Source: CAZRIE01 sp964600075 (GTDB taxonomy: Bacteria; Bacteroidota; Bacteroidia; Flavobacteriales; Flavobacteriaceae). Taken from it: a DNA stretch of 64,000 bases. Both the position numbers and the translations under genes were made by a program. The notes under the pieces are model-generated. The model searched no databases, was not told the origin of the DNA, and was given only the letters and a program-made list of their open reading frames with translations. This document shows, piece after piece, positions 24,754 to 34,118 of this stretch (positions are counted from its first letter, which is position 1; each line of letters opens with the position of its first letter). Location of the stretch: assembly GCA_964600075.1 (NCBI GenBank), contig CAZRIE010000012.1:6788-70787 (forward strand), in the 5' to 3' direction.

Positions 24754-25936
24754 GAGTATGGTTTACATGGTTATAAATCTTTCCGGAGTTGGAAAGTATT
24801 TTAATAAAGCCTTTGGCATCGTCGGCCGACCAACCTTTGTTTATTTCGCCGTAGCTGCCGAACGAAGCGTTCATGAGATCGTGTTCCGAAGAAATTCCGT
24901 TTAATCGAAATTGGAATGGGTACAACCCGACAAACACATCTCCCGAAACCGTTTTCTGGGTATCGGTCAAGAAAGCCTCAATATTTCGCATCACTGCATC
25001 TAGATAATTACCCTCATGCAATAACATTCCGTAGAAATTACCCTGTTGCTCTTTCTGAAATTGCTGCCATTTGGTCAAGGTATGTTTCTCTAATAAATGG
25101 TGCGCTTTGATGATAATGAGCGAGGCTGGGGCTTCAAAACCGACGCGGCCTTTTATACCAATAATCGTATCGCCTACATGAATATCTCTACCGATGGCGT
25201 ACTTAGATGCAAGGGCGTCTAGCTTTGTAATGTTATTGACCGGAGTGTCTTTTTGCCCGTTTAGGGCAATAAGTTGCCCTTTTTCGAAAGTCAGTTTTAC
25301 TTCCGAAGGTTCTTTTTCTTGCAGTTGACTGGGGTATGCTGAATCGGGTAAAGGCTTTTCGGAAGTCAAAGTTTCTTCGCCGCCGACCGAGGTGCCCCAA
25401 AGACCTCGGTTAATGGAGTATTTGGCTTTTTCCCAAGGATAATCGACACCGTTCTGTTTGAGGTATTCGATTTCGGTTTCCCTTGAAAGTTTATTGTCCC
25501 GAATCGGGGTTATGATCTCTATTTCAGGAGCAATGATCTGAAAGATCATATCGAACCGTACTTGGTCGTTACCGGCACCTGTACTTCCGTGGGCGATATA
25601 TTCGGCTCCTATTTTTTTTGCGTGATTTACGATTTCAATAGCCTGTACAATCCGTTCGGCACTTACAGATAGGGGGTAGGTGTTGTTTTTTAGAACGTTA
25701 CCAAAGATGAGGTATTTGACCACTTTTTCGTAAAAGGTCTGGACCGCGTCTATGGAAGTGTACGAACTCGCACCCAATTGTATGGCCTTCTGTTCGATGT
25801 TCGCGATTTCTTCTTTGGAAAATCCGCCCGTATTTACACTTACGGCATGAACATCAAATCCTTTTTCCTTTGATAAATATTTAGCGCAATATGAAGTGTC
25901 TAATCCTCCACTATATGCTAGTACTAGTTTTTTCAT
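24746..25936 (-). CDS. argG: Argininosuccinate synthase
   Basis: Condenses citrulline and aspartate with ATP. 396 residues: the PP-loop AYSGGLDTSYCAKYL at the N-terminus, YIAHGSTGAGNDQVRFD, the citrulline/aspartate site KYSINRGLWGTSVGGEE, and HEGNYLDAVMRNIEAFL. First true arginine enzyme of the operon, 71 bp behind the GNAT gene, with argC overlapping. Since argG and argH lie at opposite ends, the whole cluster depends on one transcript or on internal promoters. Confidence 0.94.
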   Translation of the reverse strand: MKKLVLAYSGGLDTSYCAKYLSKEKGFDVHAVSVNTGGFSKEEIANIEQKAIQLGASSYTSIDAVQTFYEKVVKYLIFGNVLKNNTYPLSVSAERIVQAIEIVNHAKKIGAEYIAHGSTGAGNDQVRFDMIFQIIAPEIEIITPIRDNKLSRETEIEYLKQNGVDYPWEKAKYSINRGLWGTSVGGEETLTSEKPLPDSAYPSQLQEKEPSEVKLTFEKGQLIALNGQKDTPVNNITKLDALASKYAIGRDIHVGDTIIGIKGRVGFEAPASLIIIKAHHLLEKHTLTKWQQFQKEQQGNFYGMLLHEGNYLDAVMRNIEAFLTDTQKTVSGDVFVGLYPFQFRLNGISSEHDLMNASFGSYGEINKGWSADDAKGFIKILSNSGKIYNHVNHTHD

Positions 25937-26007
25937 TATGCTATGCTCTTTGACTTCGTTAAGAGTTGTGAGTTCAGGATTATGAGCGCCGGACTCTTTA
26001 CTTTTTA

Positions 26008-26628
26008 TTATTTAGTTTTCTTCTTTAGGAATAAACTTTCCTTTATGCTTTTCAATCTTTTAAAAGCTTTGTTGTCGTGCTTTTTCTTTTCTTCTGTTTT
26101 TGTTTTTGCATTCGGATCGTAAAGCATTCCTGTGCACAGGCACATTTTTCGTTCGGTGCGCGTCAAGACATCAAAATTTTTACAGGTTTGGCAACCTTTC
26201 CAAAATTCGGGGTCTTCGGTCAATTCGGAAAAAGTAACCGGTTTGTAACCCAGCTCGTAGTTCATTTTCATAACGGGCAGGCCAGTGGTAATTCCGAATA
26301 TTTTGGCATTGGGAAATTTTTCTTTGGACAGCTCGAATATTTTCTTTTTTATTCTTTTTGCCAGTCCCTGATTTCGGTAATCGGGATGGACGATTAGACC
26401 TGAATTAGCAACGAACTTATCGTGCCCCCAAACTTCGATATAACAGAAACCCGCAAATGTGTCTCCATCCAAAGCAATTACCGCATTACCGTTCTGTAAT
26501 CTTTTTTGGACGTATTCAGGAGTTCTTTTAGCAATGCCGGTTCCCCGTACTTTGGCAGATTCCGTAATGGTATCGCTGATGAATTGGGCGTATTTGAAAT
26601 GCGTTTCGTTAGCAATAACTATTTTCAT
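26008..26628 (-). CDS. GNAT family N-acetyltransferase, candidate N-acylglutamate synthase heading the arginine cluster
   Basis: A 206-residue GNAT protein: acetyl-CoA motif with HPDYRNQGLAKRI (about 81-93), and a C-terminal cysteine set C146-x2-C149 ... C163-x-C165 (CQTCKNF, MCLCTGML) that looks like a metal-binding knuckle, followed by a lysine-rich tail. ATG 26628 is chosen over a TTG three codons upstream. It is the first gene before argG, and no argA or argJ was found in the cluster, so it most plausibly performs the missing N-acylglutamate step; proteins of this sort beside argG in Bacteroidetes have been proposed to do so. Alternative: an unrelated acyltransferase. Confidence 0.78.
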   Translation of the reverse strand: MKIVIANETHFKYAQFISDTITESAKVRGTGIAKRTPEYVQKRLQNGNAVIALDGDTFAGFCYIEVWGHDKFVANSGLIVHPDYRNQGLAKRIKKKIFELSKEKFPNAKIFGITTGLPVMKMNYELGYKPVTFSELTEDPEFWKGCQTCKNFDVLTRTERKMCLCTGMLYDPNAKTKTEEKKKHDNKAFKRLKSIKESLFLKKKTK

Positions 26629-26844
26629 TGCCAATGGTGTTTAAACAGTAAGAAATAATGGATTTTGATTTTTGCGCGGAAATGGACTCACCTATTTCCA
26701 TAGAATATGAACACCCTTACGGGCGGCGGCGTGTAGAAAACGGACGAACCGGAGCAAAGATGCCCTTTGTTGTGAATATGTGATTTTGTCCTTTCATTGG
26801 AAATCAAATGTACAAGATTACATTGAAACTACAACATTTGAGGT

Positions 26845-28206
26845 TTAAATTTTACGAAAAATTGGTTTTTGTGCCTTTGGGTTGAAGATTTCGTAAAGCA
26901 AAATTACATATACTACAATATATTCAGCTGTGAGTAACCAATAGTTTTCTTTGAACTCGGCGTCTGAATAGGCAAAATAACTGAGTATGGCTACTGCGGA
27001 CCAGGCCAGGGCAAAGCGATAATCGGTAAAGATTCCGAGCAACACCAAGAAAATAATGTACCAGGGGTGGACCGTAGCCGACATGAGGTAGTAGAGTGTC
27101 AGTACCCACAACATCGACGTAATCAGAACCTGTAATTTTTGATTTTTTCTTAAGAAGGTGAAAAGAAGAACCGCTAATATGGTTGCTATCTGGGTTATTT
27201 TCCCATAAGTCTTTATAAGCTCCCAAGGTTTGCTATCGAACTGGAGGGCAATATGCTTAATAGCGTTATAAAGACCAGCGTTGAATTCGAAATTTGAGAA
27301 CCACAGCCCAACTGTTTTCGAATAATTCTCTACGAATTCAGAAGAATAGAAGGGAAGGAATAATAAGAGGCATATGGCACCTACGGTAACATAGAAAACA
27401 ACACTCTTTTTGAAACCTAAGTGTTTTAGAAAAAGCGGAAGAAATAATAAGGGCACCAGCTTAACGCAAATAGACAATGCGTAAGGTATGGCGGCCACCA
27501 AATATTTTTTAATCGATAATAGGTAAAGTGACCAAACGAAAAAGAAAAGCATTACGCCCTCGAAATGGAGATTACCTGTTAATTCGATAATAACCAATGG
27601 ATTCAAAAAATACCAAAAGATAAGATGGGGCGAGCGGTTGAGGTTTTTGAGTAGTTTTCTCCCAAAATAGATAATTCCAATATCAGTCAGAATAATCATT
27701 ATGCGCATTACGATTACGGATCCCATGATACTCTTCGCTCCTAAGACGGCAGCTATGGCAAAAAACAATTGGTTCAATGCAGGGTAGTTGCTAAAATGCC
27801 TTGCACTCAAACCGCCCATACCATTATAGAGTTCTTGTGCATTCGCAATGACCAAATCTTTTTGTCCGATAAGGTTGTCCGGTACTTCCAAATAGGGGTT
27901 GATAAAATTCCCGACTAGATGGCCGTCCCAAATAAAGCGATAAAAATCTTGCGAAAGGTTGGGGTCGGCAAATAGAAAGACCACACGGAAAAGAATTCCA
28001 ATGACCAACAGAAATTTTGGGTTCCACTTCTCGAATTGAATCAGCCGAAGACACAAATAAAATAAAGCTGCGAATAGCCCAAATAATTTCATAAAGTCAC
28101 CACGATCAAGATGGTAGGCGAAAGTGTAGTAGAGCCCTAAGCATAGCAATGCCAAAATAATGGGGACTTTATGCAGCTTCAAATATGTGGTGAGTTGGTT
28201 GGGCAT
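26845..28206 (-). CDS. Membrane glycosyltransferase (GT-C type), mannosyltransferase-like
   Basis: A 453-residue protein with about ten to twelve hydrophobic helices, most like the polyprenol-phosphate-sugar-dependent GT-C transferases related to PIG-M/GPI mannosyltransferases. After the first helices a loop carries DPNLSQDFYRFIWDGHLVGN with the acidic residues expected in the first periplasmic loop of GT-C enzymes; NPLVIIELTGNLHFEGVML and KLVPLLFLPLFL follow. A polyprenyl-phosphate sugar could be provided by the GT2 protein at 30980. Exact sugar and acceptor are unknown. About 210 gene-free bases lie between it and the GNAT gene. Confidence 0.75.
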   Translation of the reverse strand: MPNQLTTYLKLHKVPIILALLCLGLYYTFAYHLDRGDFMKLFGLFAALFYLCLRLIQFEKWNPKFLLVIGILFRVVFLFADPNLSQDFYRFIWDGHLVGNFINPYLEVPDNLIGQKDLVIANAQELYNGMGGLSARHFSNYPALNQLFFAIAAVLGAKSIMGSVIVMRIMIILTDIGIIYFGRKLLKNLNRSPHLIFWYFLNPLVIIELTGNLHFEGVMLFFFVWSLYLLSIKKYLVAAIPYALSICVKLVPLLFLPLFLKHLGFKKSVVFYVTVGAICLLLFLPFYSSEFVENYSKTVGLWFSNFEFNAGLYNAIKHIALQFDSKPWELIKTYGKITQIATILAVLLFTFLRKNQKLQVLITSMLWVLTLYYLMSATVHPWYIIFLVLLGIFTDYRFALAWSAVAILSYFAYSDAEFKENYWLLTAEYIVVYVILLYEIFNPKAQKPIFRKI

Positions 28207-28455
28207 TTTTTAGTCAGGTTGTACAAAAGGACTAATTTAATGTATTTAGGGAGATTTATGGTTTATTTAAAACCTAGTGGATAATTAGTATTCCCAACTT
28301 ACTGTTCCTTGGGGAACATGTTTGCCCGTTGCGTTGAAAATCTTGTCCAACATTATTCGGCTATCTTAAAGTTTATGAGTTTAGAAAAGAAAAATAATTG
28401 ATTTGATGAACCCCCTAATACTAAGATGCTTGTTAAATGGATAATACATCCCAAG

Positions 28456-29274
28456 CTACAACCTTCTTTTATCTTTGATATAGGCGGCTATTTCCCCTAC
28501 GGGGGCTACCCATATTTTGTTTGCGGGGTCCATTAAGTACGGCAAAAGTCTTTTAAGCATCATTACTTCTGTGGTCTGCTTATCTTTCTTGCCGATATCA
28601 TGGCCAGCCAAGACGAGCCACAAGCCATTTTTCCTTGACGTCTCGATAATGGTTTTGATTTCATCAAAGTCCTTTCCGTCCATCTCCATACCGGTGATTT
28701 GAGCGAGGTCGCAATAGGTCGGGTCGTTTGGGGTTTCATCCAACCAGGTCCTTCCAGATGAAAATCGATTTGAGATAACGGGAACATAACTTTGCGTATC
28801 TGCTCCCCGGCCTACGAAAGTTTGGCCACAGGGGTAGGCAAATTCCGTGGGTGTTACGTTTAGCAATTGCTGAACTTTTTCGTTGGCGTTCGCCAGTTCC
28901 TCATCCATCTGTGGCAGGGTATATTCTTCAAGTGCTTTGTCGCGTGCCCATAAAAAGTTTCCTGAACAAGGGTGTAATTGTGAATGGTTGCCGATTTCAT
29001 GTCCGTTCTCTACGGCCAGTTGCCAATCTTCCAATGCCTTTTCGACGGCTGACGGAACAACATAAAAGGTGGCTTTTACGCCATATTTATCAAGTAGGGG
29101 AGTGCCTATTTCTACTTGGCTTTTTCTGCCATCGTCCCATGTGAGGCTTACCGCAGTAGTTTTCCCTTCAGGCCATTGGAAGGTTTCTGTGCTTTGGGCG
29201 AAAACGACGATGGAAGAAAACGCAAATAGTATGGAAAGTATGGTTCTTGGAGCGATTTTCATAATGGATTTCAT
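28456..29274 (-). CDS. Polysaccharide deacetylase (NodB-like, CE4), exported
   Basis: A metal-dependent deacetylase of about 270 residues. ATG 29274 (or 29262, four residues later) begins a signal peptide ending VVFAQ; the open frame further upstream is not signal-like. NodB motifs: VSLTWDDG (motif 1, Asp-Asp, with Trp instead of Phe), GHEIGNHSQLHP (motif 2, metal-binding His-x3-His), and EFAYPCGQ (motif 3). After motif 3 it has a domain with GRTWLDETPNDP and a VLAGHDIG segment (motif near the last helix). It probably trims acetyl groups from a glycan made by the neighbouring glycosyltransferases. Confidence 0.85.
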   Translation of the reverse strand: MKSIMKIAPRTILSILFAFSSIVVFAQSTETFQWPEGKTTAVSLTWDDGRKSQVEIGTPLLDKYGVKATFYVVPSAVEKALEDWQLAVENGHEIGNHSQLHPCSGNFLWARDKALEEYTLPQMDEELANANEKVQQLLNVTPTEFAYPCGQTFVGRGADTQSYVPVISNRFSSGRTWLDETPNDPTYCDLAQITGMEMDGKDFDEIKTIIETSRKNGLWLVLAGHDIGKKDKQTTEVMMLKRLLPYLMDPANKIWVAPVGEIAAYIKDKRRL

Positions 29275-29493
29275 GTTGGATATTTTTAGCGATTCGGCAA
29301 TTGTGCAATTATTGTAAACTGCTTGGGAGTGTAAATCCTGTTTTTGGTCTATGGAGGGAAAACCATATATGTTATTTATTGCACCAATATAAGGGATTAA
29401 TCCCAAATTTTGAGGTAGTTGAAAAGAAGCGATCCAGAAAAGCTGAAAAGGAATTTAATCTTGTAGAAAAAAAGAATTTTAAGCAACCTTAAT

Positions 29494-30978
29494 TCAAGCC
29501 CGCGCCGTCAAAGACTTCGTAAAAACGAACCCAAAGCCTATGAACAACATCAAATGAAAAGGGAAGAGCCCAAAATCATTTAAAGGAATGGCACTGTACA
29601 TGCCAAAAAGAAAGTAGACAATCAGTATGGCCTCCAAAATCATGTTCGGCGAAAGCTTCTTGGCGAGGTACTTGTTGCCCTTCCAAGAGTCAGTAAGATT
29701 GTTTAGGTTGAATTTCGGCGTTCGCACAAATTCGCTGCGCTTACCCATATGGCCCTCAAGAACCGCTATGGAGTTATGCAAAGAAAAACCTAAAGCCACC
29801 GAAAAGAAGGTAAAAAAGAGTTTGATATAATCGACAAAATTATCAAAGCTGCTGCCCTGAATACTCTTGTAGGTAAACCAATAGCAAACGAACAAGATAA
29901 TGGTACTCGAAACAAAGAAACTGAGTAAGGTAAAGACTAAATCAAATTGAGGGAATAGGGCCTTGATATACATCGCCGGAATACTCAATAAAGAGACCAA
30001 AAAAACACATAGGAACATCGAGCTGTTCAACAAGTGCATCACGCCATGAAATTTCGTTTTGAACGAAATGTTCCTAGCAGAAATTAAGTTCCATACCGTT
30101 TTTTTAAAGTTTTCAGCACCACCCTTGTTCCAACGAAACTGCTGCGAACGCGCTGCACTGATGACCACGGGAAGTTCAGCTGGAGTCTCCACGTCCTCCA
30201 AATACTTGAATTTCCAGTTTTTGAGTTGCGCTCTATAGCTGAGGTCAAGGTCTTCCGTGAGGGTGTCACCTTCCCAATTACCTGCATCGAAGATACATTC
30301 TTTGCGCCAAATCCCTGCCGTACCGTTAAAGTTGATGAAATGGCCTTTTGCATTTCTTCCGACCTGTTCCAACGTAAAATGGGCGTCTAAGGCAAAAGCC
30401 TGTATACGCGTCAAAGTAGAATAATCTCGATTGATGTGCCCCCAACGGGTCTGTACTACACCGATTTCGGGGTCTTTAAAATAAACGACCGTTTTTTTCA
30501 ACCAATCACTATCCGGTAAAAAGTCGGCATCAAAAATCGCTACGAATTCGCCTTTGGCGATTTCAAGTCCATCTTTTAAAGCACCTGCCTTATAACCTTG
30601 GCGATTTTCTCGACGAATATGTTGTATGTCAAGTCCTGTTTTTTGTAATTCTTGAACCCACTTTGCGGTATCCACAACTGAATCATCGGTAGAGTCATCT
30701 AAGACCTGAATTTCGAGTTTGCTTTTCGGATATTCGATTTTGGCGATGTTTTCCAACAAGCGTTCCATCACATATTCTTCATTATATACGGGAAGCTGAA
30801 TGGTAACAAGCGGGATTTCCCTTGGGTCAAGAAGATTGAATTTAGGTGCGGTCTGGTTTCGCCTTTTATAGCCCAAGTAGTTGACCAAAAGGTTCAATTG
30901 TGCCAAACTATAAAAGAATATCAATAATAGCGCGATACTGTATATTGAGAGGATGATATAAGCGATCAGTAATCCCAT
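29494..30978 (-). CDS. Processive-type membrane glycosyltransferase, family 2
   Basis: A 494-residue GT2 protein with an N-terminal helix, a cytoplasmic GT-A domain and four C-terminal helices, the plan of cellulose/curdlan-like synthases. Motifs: VTIQLPVYNEEYV (start of GT-A), VLDDSTDD, IFDADFLPD (DxD), TEDLDLSYRA (catalytic TED) and QQFRWNKG (QxxRW). The presence of QxxRW indicates a polymerising or lipid-glycosylating enzyme. The GT2 gene upstream (30980) starts 1 bp away, so the pair is one unit. Product not shown by sequence. Confidence 0.85.
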   Translation of the reverse strand: MGLLIAYIILSIYSIALLLIFFYSLAQLNLLVNYLGYKRRNQTAPKFNLLDPREIPLVTIQLPVYNEEYVMERLLENIAKIEYPKSKLEIQVLDDSTDDSVVDTAKWVQELQKTGLDIQHIRRENRQGYKAGALKDGLEIAKGEFVAIFDADFLPDSDWLKKTVVYFKDPEIGVVQTRWGHINRDYSTLTRIQAFALDAHFTLEQVGRNAKGHFINFNGTAGIWRKECIFDAGNWEGDTLTEDLDLSYRAQLKNWKFKYLEDVETPAELPVVISAARSQQFRWNKGGAENFKKTVWNLISARNISFKTKFHGVMHLLNSSMFLCVFLVSLLSIPAMYIKALFPQFDLVFTLLSFFVSSTIILFVCYWFTYKSIQGSSFDNFVDYIKLFFTFFSVALGFSLHNSIAVLEGHMGKRSEFVRTPKFNLNNLTDSWKGNKYLAKKLSPNMILEAILIVYFLFGMYSAIPLNDFGLFPFHLMLFIGFGFVFTKSLTARA

Positions 30979-30979
30979 A

Positions 30980-31672
30980 TTATTTTATGCTGTATTTGAA
31001 AATCCAAGTCAATATTTTTACGCCTGCAAATATACTACCTTTTACAGTTCCCGATACCTTTGAAATACCAATTCTTTTCTTGTAACGCACTGGTACTTCG
31101 GTGTATGCTAATTTATTTTTTAAGGCTTTTAGCTGCATTTCCACTGTCCAGCCGTAGGTCTTGTCTTCCATTTCAAGTGTTAACAACTTGTTATAGGCTA
31201 TAGCCCTAAACGGCCCAAGGTCAGTAAATGTTGCCCTAAACAACAATTTCATCAAAAAGGTAGCGAGCCAATTACCGAATATTTGTTGGGGGGTCATACT
31301 ACCTTCCTCTCTTAGTCGCTTTACCCGCGCACCGATTACAAAATCATAACCTTTATTTAAAATAGGGGCTACAACCTTATCGAGTTCTTCGGGGTAATCG
31401 GAGTAGTCTCCATCAATAAATACGATGATATCGGGTACTTTGGACTGCTGGGCGACGTAATCCATGCCTTTTAAACAGGCATAGCCGTACCCTTTTCTTT
31501 CTTCGGTCAATACTGTTGCACCTGCGGCATGGGCATTTTCTGCGGTTCTGTCGGAAGAATTATTGTTGACCACAATAACTTCGGAAACCGAATCGGGAAT
31601 CTCTTTAATAACGTCGGCAATGGAATCTGCCTCATTGAACGCGGGAATGATAACCTTGATTGTTGAACTCAT
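30980..31672 (-). CDS. Glycosyltransferase family 2, dolichyl-phosphate-mannose-synthase-like
   Basis: A 230-residue GT2 protein: VIIPAFNEADSIADVI, VVNNNSSDRT, VFIDGDYSDYPEEL (DxD as DGD) and AYNKLLTLEMEDKTYGWTVEMQLKAL, then KVSGTVKGSIFAGVKIL at the C-terminus, where a single hydrophobic stretch might touch the membrane. The family usually charges polyprenyl phosphate with mannose or glucose. That donor would be what a GT-C enzyme (26845) needs, although this link is an inference. Directly upstream of the processive GT2 gene. Confidence 0.82.
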   Translation of the reverse strand: MSSTIKVIIPAFNEADSIADVIKEIPDSVSEVIVVNNNSSDRTAENAHAAGATVLTEERKGYGYACLKGMDYVAQQSKVPDIIVFIDGDYSDYPEELDKVVAPILNKGYDFVIGARVKRLREEGSMTPQQIFGNWLATFLMKLLFRATFTDLGPFRAIAYNKLLTLEMEDKTYGWTVEMQLKALKNKLAYTEVPVRYKKRIGISKVSGTVKGSIFAGVKILTWIFKYSIK

Positions 31673-31831
31673 TTAAATCTTTTCAATTGGCTGCAAATTT
31701 GGTCATTTACACAGTTATTTTGCCTTTTTTTATTTCCGTAGCCCTGCTATGCATATCTAAAAAGCCTTCATATCTGCACAAAAACCTTAATTTTCGCTTC
31801 AATTCAAAAATATTAAATTAATTCACTGGCA

Positions 31832-32317
31832 TTATCTTAAGTCGGATAAGCTGTTCTCTTTTTTAAAACTACTAAAACTGTACCATTCTTTAATTTTTTT
31901 TCCGTCGCTATATTTTTCCGCTGAAGAAAGTTTTTCGTCTATATATTTCAAACAATAGCCATTTTTCTTTCCATTGTTCAACTGGCATTTATGGTTGACT
32001 TTTCCATTGGTATCATAGAACAGCCACCAGCTCGCTTTTTTACCATTTTTATAATGCCCCTCTTGCAGTGGCCTACCTTTCGGGTCATAAAAATGCCAAT
32101 ATGCAACACGCTGTCCTTTTCTGTAATGTCCTTGTTCTGAGTATTTTCCGTTAGGGTGGTAGAATTTCCAGTAGTCTGTTTTTGCGCTGTTTTTTAACCA
32201 GCCCTCGGCTTTAATCTTTCCGGTTTGGTAATATTCTTTATGGTATACGCTTTTTTCTTCGGATGGATTTCCAAAGAGCACAAACACAAAGGTCATAAAA
32301 ACCAATTTAGGAAACAT
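31832..32317 (-). CDS. MORN-variant repeat protein (YwqK-like)
   Basis: A 161-residue protein with an N-terminal hydrophobic stretch, suggestive of a signal. The rest consists of about five repeats of the YwqK/MORN-variant type (YYQTGKIKAEGWLKN, FYHPNGKYSEQGHYRKG, FYDPKGRPLQEGHYKNG, FYDTNGKVNHKCQLNNG), each about 22-24 residues. Some databases label such proteins as toxin-antitoxin components, but no partner gene is present here. A structural or surface-binding role is equally possible. Stands alone, 160 bp from the glycosyltransferase unit. Confidence 0.75.
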   Translation of the reverse strand: MFPKLVFMTFVFVLFGNPSEEKSVYHKEYYQTGKIKAEGWLKNSAKTDYWKFYHPNGKYSEQGHYRKGQRVAYWHFYDPKGRPLQEGHYKNGKKASWWLFYDTNGKVNHKCQLNNGKKNGYCLKYIDEKLSSAEKYSDGKKIKEWYSFSSFKKENSLSDLR

Positions 32318-32424
32318 GTCTCGTTTATTATTTTAATTTTTGTCGGAGTAATGAGTAAGAACTATCACTATGTCGTGGTTTTCGTCGCGTATGTAAGACC
32401 TTTGTGGTCTTGGTCACGACCGAT

Positions 32425-34005
32425 TTATTCTTTATTTACCAATTTCATCAAGTCCACATCATTACCGAGCAATATTTCGGTGGGGTTGATACGCCCTTCC
32501 AATGGTCCGTTTTCCAATTTCAAGACCCCACGCGGGCAAACCGCAGAACATATACCGCAGCCTACACAACTGGAGCGAACTATATTCTCGCCTTTTTGGG
32601 CGTATGCACGAACATCGATACCCTGTTCACAATAGGTAGAGCAATTACCGCAAGAGATACATTGCCCTCCATTGGTGGTTATTCTGAAACGAGATTTAAA
32701 CCGCTGAACAAAACCCAAATAGGCTGCTAACGGGCAACCGAAACGACACCAAACGCGGTTACCAAAAATTGGGTAGAAGCCTGTTCCTATGACACCCGCG
32801 AATACAGAGCCAATTGCCAAACTATAGGTATTTTGAACGCTCTGGGTCTTAATGCCCAATACTGTTCCAGATTCAGCGAAAAAGCTATATAGCGTCATTC
32901 CGGTCATGACAACGGCGAAAAGTAGAACGCCATGTATGAGCCAACGCTCAATTTTCCAGGCAAACAATGATTTATCGGAATGTTGGCGATAGGGGTCTCC
33001 TAAAGTTTCGGCCAGACCACCGCATCCGCAGACCCAAGAGCAGTACCATCTTTTTCCGAAAAAGTAGACCATCACGGGTACGACGATAAGTGTAAGGACA
33101 ATGCCCCAAACCAAAATAAAAAGTCCGATACCACCACTGTTCAATAGTTCCTTCAAGTTCCAACTAAAAAAGAAATCGTAATCCAACGGAAAGGCATTCT
33201 TAAAATCGTAATAGGGCATTTGCAATCGCACCATGATTTCGGGAATCAAGAATGCAAATACGATTTGAAAAAACAATACCGAAGTCGTGCGGACCATCTG
33301 GTAAACGTTGTGGCGATACTTAATGTACATGCGAACGGCCATTACGGTCATCACAGTACAATACATAAAGCCGTATACGAACCAATGCCCAGCGGGATTT
33401 CCGCTTAGACTTTCACTTATCGGATCTACGAGATACGTCCAATTCACCGCAAATTGAGGGGCGAAATAGAGTACTAGATAAAAGGAGACTAGGAAAATAA
33501 AGACTAACCAAGCGATCCACCCGCGATTCGTGGAGCTTTTATGATAGATTCCGTCATTTTTAATCCCTTTTTTGCCCAAAAGGATAACGTTGGGCAGAAT
33601 GAACATCAAGGCCCCTATGATGCCCAAACCAAAGGTCAAAAACCACATAAGCCCTTTGTTGTTTTCTATAAATCCATTTCCGGATTTTTTTCCGATCAAG
33701 GCCGCCATGTCCTTACTTGAAGTATAGATTACTTTCTTGTACTCTTTGTTTTGCCTATGTTGGGCGTTGGCTTTGTTCAGGGCATCTTTGATTTGAGTGG
33801 ATAGCCCCAACATACCGTTAAAGTCTTTACCAACCACATTTTTATTCATCCCATCGATAAAAATATCGCTTTTAAGGCCTTTGTCCTTAACAATTTCGTC
33901 GAAAGAGCTCTGGTTTAATTTATAGGTCCCAATTATGGGGAGGACGGTAAAAATGGCTAATCCTATGAGGAAGATAACCAGACCACTGTTTTTTATTGCA
34001 TTCAT
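32425..34005 (-). CDS. Membrane-bound 4Fe-4S ferredoxin-type protein (NapH/NosR-like)
   Basis: A 526-residue polytopic protein. Residues 1-25 form the first helix, a soluble loop of about 90 residues follows, then about six more helices with conserved cysteine motifs in the membrane region (WYCSWVCGCGGL and VWCRFGCPLAAYLGF, type CxxxCP as in NapH/NosR/CcoG). The C-terminal 70 residues carry two [4Fe-4S] clusters: CISCGNCSTYC and CVGCGICSAVCP. It should pass electrons between the quinone pool or periplasm and a cytoplasmic partner; the FAD oxidoreductase 113 bp upstream is the obvious candidate. No denitrification genes are near, so a nos role is not supported. Confidence 0.82.
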   Translation of the reverse strand: MNAIKNSGLVIFLIGLAIFTVLPIIGTYKLNQSSFDEIVKDKGLKSDIFIDGMNKNVVGKDFNGMLGLSTQIKDALNKANAQHRQNKEYKKVIYTSSKDMAALIGKKSGNGFIENNKGLMWFLTFGLGIIGALMFILPNVILLGKKGIKNDGIYHKSSTNRGWIAWLVFIFLVSFYLVLYFAPQFAVNWTYLVDPISESLSGNPAGHWFVYGFMYCTVMTVMAVRMYIKYRHNVYQMVRTTSVLFFQIVFAFLIPEIMVRLQMPYYDFKNAFPLDYDFFFSWNLKELLNSGGIGLFILVWGIVLTLIVVPVMVYFFGKRWYCSWVCGCGGLAETLGDPYRQHSDKSLFAWKIERWLIHGVLLFAVVMTGMTLYSFFAESGTVLGIKTQSVQNTYSLAIGSVFAGVIGTGFYPIFGNRVWCRFGCPLAAYLGFVQRFKSRFRITTNGGQCISCGNCSTYCEQGIDVRAYAQKGENIVRSSCVGCGICSAVCPRGVLKLENGPLEGRINPTEILLGNDVDLMKLVNKE

Positions 34006-34118
34006 AAATATGACTTACTGATACTCGCGTGGTCACTTAGCGCAGCCGAAGTGAACGGGGTATCTTTTTTTACTTTAATTAGAAGTTCTTTTTCCCATAC
34101 AAACCTATTTGGTCGAGG

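Noticed and set aside
28310..28323. GTTCC-TTGG-GGAAC hairpin between deacetylase and GT-C genes
   Set aside because: Only a 5-bp stem, without a T-run on either strand.
31832..32317. Toxin-antitoxin system (database label for YwqK-like proteins)
   Set aside because: No second gene of such a pair is present; the repeats alone do not show the function.
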